From: CAMAXB01 sp964476565
GTDB lineage: Bacteria > Verrucomicrobiota > Verrucomicrobiia > Opitutales > Opitutaceae
Assembly: GCA_964476565.1 (NCBI GenBank)
Contig: CAYZBG010000027.1
Span: forward strand, 1-58,867
DNA length: 58,867 nucleotides
Direction of reading: 5' to 3'
The position numbers and the translations under genes are program-made. Numbering within the stretch: position 1 is the first letter of the stretch; each line of letters opens with the position of its first letter. Below are positions 51,667-58,867 of the stretch, piece after piece. The notes beneath the pieces are model-generated. The model did no database searches and was not told the origin of the DNA. It saw only the letters and a program-made list of their open reading frames with translations.

Positions 51667-51760
51667 CCAATGTTCGTATTACGAACATTGGTTTTGGGCG
51701 ACGTTTCACTCGAGAGATGAACCCGGTGGGGGACGCAATGTTCGTAATACGAACATTGCG
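51667..51760. repeat. Pair of 25-bp perfect palindromes
   Basis: Two nearly identical palindromes lie at 51667-51691 and 51735-51759 (27 bp at 51734-51760 if one more pair is counted). Each has arms CAATGTTCGTA and TACGAACATTG around one central base. The centre is T in the first and A in the second. Their centres are 68 bp apart. They fall between the 3' ends of two convergent genes, not in a promoter. Possible roles are regulator sites, chromosome-organising sites or mobile element ends. Confidence 0.75.
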
Positions 51761-51843
51761 CTGCGGGTGCTGACGCGGGTGGTCGCGCTGACGTTGCCGG
51801 GGAGGCGGCAGTGACAGTGGCGTGGTGGGGGGCCGGGGCCGGT

Positions 51844-53601
51844 TTAGCGGCCGAGTAGGGCGCGGCTGCGTTGGGCGATCTGGGTCTGGCCCGCGCGCAC
51901 CGCGAGTTGTTCGGCTTCGTTCAGCAGGTGCACCGCTTCATCGCGCCGGCCGCGTCGCAACGCCGCTTCGCCGAGCAGGAGCGCGCCTTGGGCTTCCTGC
52001 GGACGCAGGCGCCGGTAGGCGGTGAGCGGTCCGTCCGCCTCGTCGTAGCGTCCGTCGGCGACGAGCAGCGCGCCGAGGCTGATGAGCAGATCGACATTCT
52101 CGGGCTGCGCCTCGAGCCCCGCGCGGTAATGCGCCTCGGCGGTTCGGATGTCCCGCCGCGCGGCCGAGGCGAGTCCGCTCTGCAAGCGCCAGTAGGCCGC
52201 GAGTGCCTGGACCTCCGGTTGGCCCGGATTGGCGTCGTAGAGCGGACGCACGTAAGCACCGGCGGCGTCGAGTCGGCCGGCTTCGAGTTCGAGCTGGGCC
52301 AGCAATGCGAGGGCTTTCGGAAACGTGGGCTGCCGGAACAGGGCCGCCTCGAGGTGGCGCACGGCCTCGGCCCGGCGTTCCTGCTGCAACAGCACGAGCG
52401 CAAGGTTGTAGTTGGCGTCTGTATCCTCCGGGGCACGACGCACGGCCTCGCGCAGCGCGGCCTCGGCTTCGGCCACGCGGTCAAGTCCGTCGAGAATCAC
52501 ACCCCGGGCGAGATGCAGTTCAAACCGGTCCTCGCCGCGGACCAGCGCGTCGGCGACCACCCGCAGGGCCTCGTCGGCGCGGCCGAGCTGCCGGAGGGAT
52601 TCGACGAGGTTCAGCACGGTCTCGACCGGTGGCGGCTCGCCCCGCTCGGTGCGCAGGCGAAGGGCCTGGACGAGCACCGGTTGGGCGGAGGCGGCGAGGT
52701 TGAGCTTGAGATAGAGGTCGCCGAGCAGATCGAGCAGACCGGGATCGTCGGGTGAAAGGTGGACGGCCCGTTCGATCAGGGCGCGTCCGCGGTCGCCCCG
52801 GGCCAGCTGAAATTCGGCCGTACCGAGCACGGCGAGACGCCGGGGATCGTAGCACCACGCGTTCAGCTCCTGTAGCCAGGGGTCGTCCGCCTCGCGGAAC
52901 CGTCCGGTCTCACGGCCCAGCCAGCGGTGCCGGCGGGCGCCCGACTCGTCACCTTGGGCGGCGAGGACCTCGGCATGCAGGTTGTGGGCAGGGGGAAAGC
53001 CGGGGTGATCCCGGACGAGCTCAGCGAGGGCGCGATCGGCCTCGTCGTGGTGACCGAGCTGACGCGACACGCGGATGAGGCCGAGACGCGCGTAGGGATC
53101 GCCGGGCAGGCGCTGGAGCCGGGCGCGATAGTGTCCGGCCGCTTCTTCGGTCCGACCGGTCTTGAAGGCGAGTTCGGCCAGTTTCAGCCGCGCCGGGGCG
53201 TAGGCCGGATTGAGGTCGATGGTTTCGCGCAGGCGCGCCTCGAAGCCTTCGATGTTGCCCACGGTCGACTGAAGATCCGCCAGATAATACACCCAGCGTG
53301 CCTCACGCGGCTGGGCGGCATGAAGGGCGCGCCAGCAGGCCTCGGCCTCGGCGACGAAGCCATTGGCGTGATAAAGCCGGCCGAGTTCAGCCGTGCCCTC
53401 AAGGGCGGTCCGGGGCGAGCGGGCGCGTGCTTCCGCTTCGGCGAGCAAGGTGGCGAGGCGGGCAGGGCGGTCGGCGAGCACCGGCACGGCCGGCAGGGCT
53501 TGGGCGGGAACGGGCGGCCGGGAGGCATGCCAGGTCCAGGCGCCCAGTCCGACGGCCGCGGCAGCACCTCCGGCGAGGATGACACGGGTGGAGCGCTTCA
53601 T
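51844..53601 (-). CDS. TPR-repeat protein, membrane-anchored
   Basis: This 585-aa protein has an N-terminal hydrophobic segment (VILAGGAAAAVGLGAWTW) and then many tetratricopeptide repeats. Examples are LAELAFKTGRTEEAAGHYRARL, LALVLLQQERRAEAVRHLEAAL and ISLGALLVADGRYDEADGPL. It is probably a periplasmic scaffold. The ATG at 53601 overlaps the stop of the FG-GAP lipoprotein gene (ATGA), which decides the start; the longer frame upstream is a shadow. It is the last gene of a three-gene operon. Confidence 0.85.
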   Translation of the reverse strand: MKRSTRVILAGGAAAAVGLGAWTWHASRPPVPAQALPAVPVLADRPARLATLLAEAEARARSPRTALEGTAELGRLYHANGFVAEAEACWRALHAAQPREARWVYYLADLQSTVGNIEGFEARLRETIDLNPAYAPARLKLAELAFKTGRTEEAAGHYRARLQRLPGDPYARLGLIRVSRQLGHHDEADRALAELVRDHPGFPPAHNLHAEVLAAQGDESGARRHRWLGRETGRFREADDPWLQELNAWCYDPRRLAVLGTAEFQLARGDRGRALIERAVHLSPDDPGLLDLLGDLYLKLNLAASAQPVLVQALRLRTERGEPPPVETVLNLVESLRQLGRADEALRVVADALVRGEDRFELHLARGVILDGLDRVAEAEAALREAVRRAPEDTDANYNLALVLLQQERRAEAVRHLEAALFRQPTFPKALALLAQLELEAGRLDAAGAYVRPLYDANPGQPEVQALAAYWRLQSGLASAARRDIRTAEAHYRAGLEAQPENVDLLISLGALLVADGRYDEADGPLTAYRRLRPQEAQGALLLGEAALRRGRRDEAVHLLNEAEQLAVRAGQTQIAQRSRALLGR

Positions 53602-54875
53602 CGCCGGCGCCAGAGCAGGAGGTTGCTCCGGTGTTCGTAAGGTGGATACACGTGGAAGCCACCGGTCACGATCACCGGCACGCCGGTGCCATCCAGGTCG
53701 CCGACCCCGGCGGTGATCAGGTGCGTCGGCCGTCGCGCGAGCACGACCGGGGTGAAGTTCTGCCGGCCGTCGTTGAGCCAGGCCATCAGCGAGACCGCGT
53801 CGGGATCTGACCAATCGGCGAAGCCGCCGACGGCGATGAGGTCGACGTGGCCGTCGCCGTTGAGGTCGGCCGCGTTGGGGGCGTAGGCACCGGGCAGATT
53901 GCCCACGCGCCGGTAGGTGAAGTAACCGCCGCCGCGGTTCTCGAGCCATTGCAGGCCATGCCACGGGCGCGGTCCGCGCACCGAGTAGTCGAAGCCGTCG
54001 CCGTTGGTGTAGATGAGATCGGGCCGGCCGTCGCGGTTCACATCCGCCACCTCGAGGCCGCTGCTGCCGTAGTCCTCGTTCGTCGAACCCCACACCAGCT
54101 GATCGGTGAAGGCGCCGCCGGTGTTGCGGAAGAGGTGAACCTCCTCCCACTCCTGCGAGATGAGCGCGGCGAAATCGACGCGCCCGTCGCCGTCGAAGTC
54201 CGCCACCGGGGTGTGGATCGTGCCGGACAGGGAATTGACGGTGAAGCTGGAGAAGCGTCCGTCCCCCTCGTTGCGCAGCCAGCGCACCTCTCCCTGGGCG
54301 TAGCCGAACTGGCCGACCACGAGGTCGAGCCGGCCATCGGCGTGGCCCGAAAGGTTCGCGGCGCGCACATCGGACACGCGGGCGATGCGGTCAATGATCA
54401 CGCGGGGAACAAACGTCCGGTTGTCCTGATTCTCGAGAAGCACGACGGCGCCGATCCGATCGTTGTTCGGTGTGATCTGGCCCATGCTGGCGACCAGCAC
54501 ATCGAGCCGGCCTCGGGCATGGACATCCGCCGCCCAGACATGGGCGGGTCCTGGAACCCGCTCGGCGAGGATCGACTCGACGAACACCCCGCGTTCGGTT
54601 TGCCGGACCCAGCGCACGGTGTTCTGGCGGGCCTCGCAGTAAATGACGTCGACGAGACCGTCCTGATCGAGATCGACGACTTGCAGGTGGGTGACGAGCG
54701 GACGGTCATCCGGCCCAACCGGAGCGCCGATCGGAACCGAATCGTAGGCCAGCGCAGGCGGCGCGGGCACCGGGGCGGGCGTCGGCGTATTCGCCGTGGA
54801 CGGCGCCGCGGGCTTGCAGCCGATGACGGTCGTGGCGGCGAGCAATAGAAGCAGGAACGCGAGCGCTGGGTGCAT
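53598..54875 (-). CDS. FG-GAP/VCBS-repeat lipoprotein
   Basis: This 425-aa protein has a lipoprotein signal with lipobox VIGC near residue 20 and a Pro/Ala-rich linker. Repeats of the FG-GAP type follow, with Asp-rich loops such as VVDLDQDGLVDVIYC, VADFDGDGRVDFAALI, VADVNRDGRPDLIYT and AADLNGDGHVDLIAV, forming a predicted beta-propeller. It has no ASPIC/UnbV domain, unlike the paralogues at 42895 and 57336. The ATG at 54875 directly follows a GTG at 54878; either overlaps the stop of the upstream membrane protein gene. Confidence 0.85.
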   Translation of the reverse strand: MHPALAFLLLLLAATTVIGCKPAAPSTANTPTPAPVPAPPALAYDSVPIGAPVGPDDRPLVTHLQVVDLDQDGLVDVIYCEARQNTVRWVRQTERGVFVESILAERVPGPAHVWAADVHARGRLDVLVASMGQITPNNDRIGAVVLLENQDNRTFVPRVIIDRIARVSDVRAANLSGHADGRLDLVVGQFGYAQGEVRWLRNEGDGRFSSFTVNSLSGTIHTPVADFDGDGRVDFAALISQEWEEVHLFRNTGGAFTDQLVWGSTNEDYGSSGLEVADVNRDGRPDLIYTNGDGFDYSVRGPRPWHGLQWLENRGGGYFTYRRVGNLPGAYAPNAADLNGDGHVDLIAVGGFADWSDPDAVSLMAWLNDGRQNFTPVVLARRPTHLITAGVGDLDGTGVPVIVTGGFHVYPPYEHRSNLLLWRRR

Positions 54876-57217
54876 CACAGACGTTCACGCCATTCCGGCG
54901 GGAGCAGGGTGAGGGCGGACTGACGCACGCCTTCGTCGGGCCAGGCGAGGCCGAGGGCCTTGGTCACCGCGAGCAGGCGATAAAGGGTACCCGGGGTGAG
55001 GGAGCGCAGATGATCCTCGTCCACCGTCTCGAGGGAAAAATCAATCAGGGGTCGGGCGAGGGCCGTCTGACGCGCCTGCGCGAGCGCGAGGGCGAGACTG
55101 ACGCGCCTTTCCCACGGCAGGATCTCGTCGGCCTTGAGCCCGAGCTGTGTTTGGATCGCAGCGACCGTGGCATTGACCGCAGCGGTGTCCCGCTGCGCCA
55201 TCTCCACATAGAGCCGGCCGGCGAGGGCGCTGAGTTCCTGGGGAAACGCCTGCTTCAACGCGGCTGCCACAGAGACCGCAAGGTGAGGTTGGCCCATCTC
55301 AAGGAAGTACTCGGCAAGCCGGGCCAGCGCGGTGGGGTTGTCCTGGGCCTCGACCACCTCGAAGATCATTACGGCGCGCGTTTCGAGTCCGCTGATGCCC
55401 GGGAGCGTGTAGGGCACGGGCCGGAGCCAGCGCGGCGGCAGCCATTGGCGCAGGAGGCCGACGAGGGTTTGGTTGAAGTCCTCGGCGCCGAGCCGTGCCA
55501 GGTCCTCGAGCGTCGAATCCCAGGAGGGGAGGACGAGATAACGGATTTCGCGTCGTTGGGCGAGGGCGAGGGCTTCGTCCGCGGAGGTTGCGCCCATGAT
55601 CCGCACCGCGGCGGCGAGTCCGTCATGGTTCTCCCAATACGTCGTGCCGACCACCCGGAGATCGCCGTAGTAGGCCAGGGCGGCGGCCAACGTCGGCGGC
55701 GCGAGCACCACGGCGCCCGGGGTGCCGGAGCGGCGGCTGAGGGCGTGGGCCAGATCCCGTGCCACCAATGCCTCCACCTCATGGGCCGTGACCTCGCGGT
55801 CTGGCGCCCCACGTGGCCAGGTCAGCCAGAGTCCGGGCAAGGTGGCGACAATCGTCGCGGCCGCCACGAGGAAGCGAAGGTGTGCGGCCACGCTCACTGC
55901 GACCACCACGAGGGCGAGGGTCCCGGCGGCGAGCAACGACCAGGCATGAAGTTGGAAGGCGGCGAGCGCGGTCCAGAGGGCCACGGGACCGATCAGCAGT
56001 CCGGCCAGGCGGCGTTTGACGGTTTCACCCGCGGCGCGGCGCAGAAGCGGCCAGCCGGCGATGCCCGCCGCGAGCAGGAGCAGGCTCACCGCGGCTGCCG
56101 GCAGGCCGAAACCGTCGCGGGCCAGCCACGCCGCGGTGTGTTCGGCCACGAGGCCTTCGTTGAGCCCCGTGAGTTGACCGACGTTGGCCGCGGCTCCAGG
56201 GAAGCCCTTGAAGTCCGTGGCAAACGCCGCGACGACCGGGGCGAGGACGGCGGCGGCAGTGAGAAGGGAACGTACGGGCGCCCGGCGGCCGTTGCCCAGA
56301 CGGGCCAATCCGTCAGCAGCGCCCAGCCAGGCGAGGGCATAGAGCGGATGGTTGGTCTCGAGGCGGAGGGGCAGGAGGTGGGACGGCGCGTACTCGAACA
56401 GCCACCCGAGCAGGCTGACGGTGGCGCCGGCCGTCGCCCAGCAGCGCCACGGCAGTCCGGAGTCGGCGCCGGTTGCACGCCACGAGACGACCGCGGCGGC
56501 GAGCAGCACGCCGGCGATCACCGGCAGTTGGGAGGAAATCTGCAGCCAGCAGCCGAATCCACCCCACGCGCCGGCGACGAGGAACCAGCGTCGTGCCGCC
56601 GCCGGCTGGCTTGCGGCAACTCGCACGCCGGTGGCAAGCGCGAGGAGATGGATCAGGGCAATGGCGGCTTTGAGCCCGAGGTCGTCGGGCTGTCCGGGCA
56701 GGAACAGCGTATTGAGCGGAAAGAACGCCACCCACCCGAGGGCGAGGAGACTGGCCGCCGCCGTGCCCCAGAGGCGGGCGATCCACGGAACGAGGCCAAC
56801 GAGGAACAACGCCTGCAGCCAAGGACCGGCCCACACCGCGGCCCGCTCCAGCGATCGGGCCTGCTCATGGCCGTGGATGACCCGGTCGAACGCCGCGACG
56901 AGTTGGATCCACAGCCGGTAGGGCGCGGCGAGTGCGGTCGGACGTCCGGCGGTCGCGTTGTCATAGGGTACCTCGCGCAACCGCCACCCACCGGCGTCTG
57001 TCGCCAACCCAGCCTGGGCAATCCATTCGTAACTGCCTTGCGCGTGAAGCGGGACGAGCCCGGTGTGCAGTCCCGGCTGGGAGTCCTTCGTGGTACCGAG
57101 CCGGCTCACGGTGTCCAGCCGGGTGGCCCGGGTGTGAGCGGTCCAGAAGACCACGGCGAGGGCGGCGATCAGGGCGAGAATCCAGCCGTGGGTGGCGAGC
57201 GGGCGGGGAAGCATCAT
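54875..57217 (-). CDS. Polytopic membrane protein, possible GT-C-like
   Basis: This 780-aa protein has about twelve hydrophobic segments from residue 10 to about 520. A soluble C-terminal region of about 250 residues contains helical pairs (LARLAEYFLEMGQPHLAVSVAAAL). The first extracytoplasmic loop has LREVPYDNATAGRPTALAAPYRLWI, reminiscent of GT-C glycosyltransferases or STT3-like proteins, but I see no DxD or WWDYG motif. The assignment is weak. The ATG at 57217 precedes the first helix. It is the first gene of an operon with the FG-GAP lipoprotein and TPR genes. Confidence 0.68.
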   Translation of the reverse strand: MMLPRPLATHGWILALIAALAVVFWTAHTRATRLDTVSRLGTTKDSQPGLHTGLVPLHAQGSYEWIAQAGLATDAGGWRLREVPYDNATAGRPTALAAPYRLWIQLVAAFDRVIHGHEQARSLERAAVWAGPWLQALFLVGLVPWIARLWGTAAASLLALGWVAFFPLNTLFLPGQPDDLGLKAAIALIHLLALATGVRVAASQPAAARRWFLVAGAWGGFGCWLQISSQLPVIAGVLLAAAVVSWRATGADSGLPWRCWATAGATVSLLGWLFEYAPSHLLPLRLETNHPLYALAWLGAADGLARLGNGRRAPVRSLLTAAAVLAPVVAAFATDFKGFPGAAANVGQLTGLNEGLVAEHTAAWLARDGFGLPAAAVSLLLLAAGIAGWPLLRRAAGETVKRRLAGLLIGPVALWTALAAFQLHAWSLLAAGTLALVVVAVSVAAHLRFLVAAATIVATLPGLWLTWPRGAPDREVTAHEVEALVARDLAHALSRRSGTPGAVVLAPPTLAAALAYYGDLRVVGTTYWENHDGLAAAVRIMGATSADEALALAQRREIRYLVLPSWDSTLEDLARLGAEDFNQTLVGLLRQWLPPRWLRPVPYTLPGISGLETRAVMIFEVVEAQDNPTALARLAEYFLEMGQPHLAVSVAAALKQAFPQELSALAGRLYVEMAQRDTAAVNATVAAIQTQLGLKADEILPWERRVSLALALAQARQTALARPLIDFSLETVDEDHLRSLTPGTLYRLLAVTKALGLAWPDEGVRQSALTLLPPEWRERL

Positions 57218-57335
57218 CCGGGGTGGGAAGCAGCTCTCAACGTGAGCGGCACCGGCGGCACTGGCAAGTGAAGTCCCGATGGAAATCTCACGGGGCGGAC
57301 CTTGACCCACCGTGGGTCCCGCGAATGCTGTGCGC

Positions 57336-58867
57336 ATGGGGCTTCGGGTGCATCCTCGCCGCGAATACAGGACAGGTGGACGACGCCGTTGGGACGTGTG
57401 GGCTCTCATGCTGGCACTGGTGGTCGTGGACGCGCGGGCGTCGGACGCTGTGACGGCCACGCCGCTCGCTCCCGTCGCACCGTCCCCGGCAATGCGATTC
57501 ACCCGCCTGGCTCCGGCCGACACCGGCCTCATCGCCGCCAATCCCTACGACGACCCGGCGATGTGGGCGGACCGTTTTCAGGAATTCAAGTTTGGTGCGA
57601 TTGGCACGGGCGTGGCGGTGGCGGACTACGATGGGGATGGCCGTCCGGACGTGTATGTGACGGTGAAGACGGGCGAAGGCCGGCTGTACCGGAACCGGGG
57701 GGAGTGGCGGTTCGAGGATGTGACGGAGGCGGCGGGCCTGGGCGGGTCCGGATCGGGCTGGATGCGCGGCCTGCTGGGGCGCGGGACGCCGGCGGGATGG
57801 ACGCAGGGTGCGAGTTTTGCCGACGTGAACAACGACGGGCGGTGGGACCTGTACGTGTGCCGGTTCGGGGCGCCGAACCGGTTGTACATCAATCAGGGTG
57901 ACGGCACGTTCAAAGAGGAGGCGGCGGCGCGCGGGCTCGCGCTGACCGATGCGAGCGGCATGGCGGCCTTCGCCGACTATGACCGCGACGGCTGGCTCGA
58001 TGTGCTGGTGCAGACCAACCTGCTCGATGCCCGCGCCCATCCGGACGGGCAGCCGGACCGGCTCTTTCGCAACCGTGGCGACGGCACCTTCGAGGAGGTC
58101 ACCGGGCGGGCCGGGCTTTCCGGACGCACGCAGGGGCATGCGGCGATCTGGTGGGATTACGATGAGGACGGCTGGCCGGATCTGTACCTGGCCAACGACT
58201 TTGCCCCGACGGATCAGTTGTATCGGAATCGTGGTGACGGCACCTTCGAGGACGTGATCGACCGGGTGGTGTCGCGGCAGCCCCACTCGGCCATGGGCGC
58301 GGATCTGGGCGATGTGAACAACGACGGCCATATCGACTTCTTCGTGGCGGACATGGCGGCGACCACGCATGAGAAGGATCAGCGCGGCATGGCGAAGATC
58401 CGCACGCTGCTGAACACCCAGCGCGAGCGGGCGGGCGGGGCGGCGCAGTACATGCAGAATGCGCTCTACCTCAATACCGGCCGAGGCCGCATGCGGGAAG
58501 CGGCGCAGTGGGCCGGGGTGGCGGCGACGGACTGGACCTGGTCAGTGCGCCTGGAGGATCTGGACAACGATGGCTGGCTCGATCTGCACGTCACCAACGG
58601 CATGGTGCGCGAACTGCACAACGCCGATTTGGTCCAGCGCTTGTCGGGCTTTGAAAGTCAGGCGGAAGGGATCGCCGCGGAGAAGTCCAGTCGGGTCTTG
58701 GCGGAGGCAAACCTCGCGTATCGGAATCGTGGGGACGGGCGGTTTGAGGCGGTGGGTGGCGCGTGGGGATTGGACGAGGTGGGAGTGAGTTTTGGGGCGG
58801 CGTTCGGGGACTTGGACGGCGACGGGGACCTGGATCTAATCTATGCGAACTACGACGCGCCGCCGAC
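57336..58867 (+). CDS. CRTAC1 family FG-GAP protein, partial at window end
   Basis: The open frame from the ATG at 57336 (MGLRVHPRREYRTGG) runs off the window, giving at least 510 residues. A membrane segment or signal (VWALMLALVVVDARAS) is followed by FG-GAP repeats, for example GVAVADYDGDGRPDVYV, FADVNNDGRWDLYVC, FADYDRDGWLDVLVQ, WWDYDEDGWPDLYLA and LGDVNNDGHIDFFVA. The order of blocks, including GAAQYMQNALYLNTG, matches the protein at 42895. The ASPIC/UnbV domain would lie after the window end. It is divergent from the membrane protein gene, 118 bp away. Confidence 0.88.
   Translation, partial: MGLRVHPRREYRTGGRRRWDVWALMLALVVVDARASDAVTATPLAPVAPSPAMRFTRLAPADTGLIAANPYDDPAMWADRFQEFKFGAIGTGVAVADYDGDGRPDVYVTVKTGEGRLYRNRGEWRFEDVTEAAGLGGSGSGWMRGLLGRGTPAGWTQGASFADVNNDGRWDLYVCRFGAPNRLYINQGDGTFKEEAAARGLALTDASGMAAFADYDRDGWLDVLVQTNLLDARAHPDGQPDRLFRNRGDGTFEEVTGRAGLSGRTQGHAAIWWDYDEDGWPDLYLANDFAPTDQLYRNRGDGTFEDVIDRVVSRQPHSAMGADLGDVNNDGHIDFFVADMAATTHEKDQRGMAKIRTLLNTQRERAGGAAQYMQNALYLNTGRGRMREAAQWAGVAATDWTWSVRLEDLDNDGWLDLHVTNGMVRELHNADLVQRLSGFESQAEGIAAEKSSRVLAEANLAYRNRGDGRFEAVGGAWGLDEVGVSFGAAFGDLDGDGDLDLIYANYDAPP

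Noticed and set aside
51667..51760. Second terminator for the TonB receptor gene
   Set aside because: The palindromes are AT-rich, lack a T-run, and follow an already perfect terminator at 51607-51637.

Overview
The window is GC-rich, densely packed and almost free of mobile DNA. Several features point to a member of the Verrucomicrobiota, most likely the Opitutaceae. These are the large TonB-dependent receptor with an N-terminal region of the Opitutus type, CRTAC1/ASPIC-UnbV beta-propeller proteins, DUF5069 and DUF6886 proteins, a vanadium-haloperoxidase-like protein and AT-poor intergenic repeats. The taxonomic call is inference from gene content; no rRNA is present. The only RNA gene seen is tRNA-Ser(UGA).

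Layout. Positions 1-2538: a terminator of an upstream gene, then a split glutathione synthesis pair (gshA plus a GshF-type ATP-grasp gene). Positions 2945-5133: DUF5069, an MFS exporter and a PhnO-like acetyltransferase. Positions 5172-10694 (minus): phosphonate operon 1, phnM1 - 2H phosphoesterase - hexapeptide acyltransferase - phnC - phnD - phnE. Positions 10817-13941 (plus): an EEP-family hydrolase, a pyridoxal-kinase-like protein, phnN and a secreted propeller. Positions 13975-22022: DUF6886, a methyltransferase paired with an orphan PhnD-like lipoprotein, CstA, a histidine phosphatase, an AspT-type transporter, a membrane protein and AqpZ. Positions 22292-32686 (minus): phosphonate operon 2, phnG-H-I-J-K-L, two phnD-like lipoproteins, phnC, two phnE and phnM2. 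Positions 32859-36658: a heterodimeric ABC exporter. Positions 36945-39462: PhoR and PhoB. Positions 39590-40178: tRNA-Ser, tandem repeats and a small ORF. Positions 40361-58867: a LacI regulator, a haloperoxidase-CRTAC1-DUF255 operon, a TonB receptor, then a TPR / FG-GAP lipoprotein / membrane protein operon and a second, truncated CRTAC1 gene.

How it fits together. Two phosphonate importers feed a carbon-phosphorus lyase pathway. PhnG-L would form the core complex, PhnM the diphosphatase and PhnN the ribose-bisphosphate kinase. A 2H phosphoesterase sits where a PhnP activity would be needed, and no metallo-beta-lactamase PhnP is seen. Four intergenic sites (2846-2878, 10728-10760, 32710-32753, 32808-32829) carry tandem 11-bp units beginning T-N-A-A. 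Two of them share a 17-bp identical stretch. They flank the phosphonate operons, and phoB-phoR lies nearby, so I read them as this organism's Pho boxes.

Most striking. The PhnJ at 29610-30494 is full length and aligns to the canonical enzyme as I remember it, but three of the four C-terminal cysteines that bind and use the radical-SAM 4Fe-4S cluster are replaced (Ser249, Ile270, Leu276). New cysteines occur at 84, 96, 205 and 219. The PhnM in the same operon also lacks the usual MDHxPGQ motif. Together these suggest a divergent C-P lyase whose chemistry may differ from the E. coli system.
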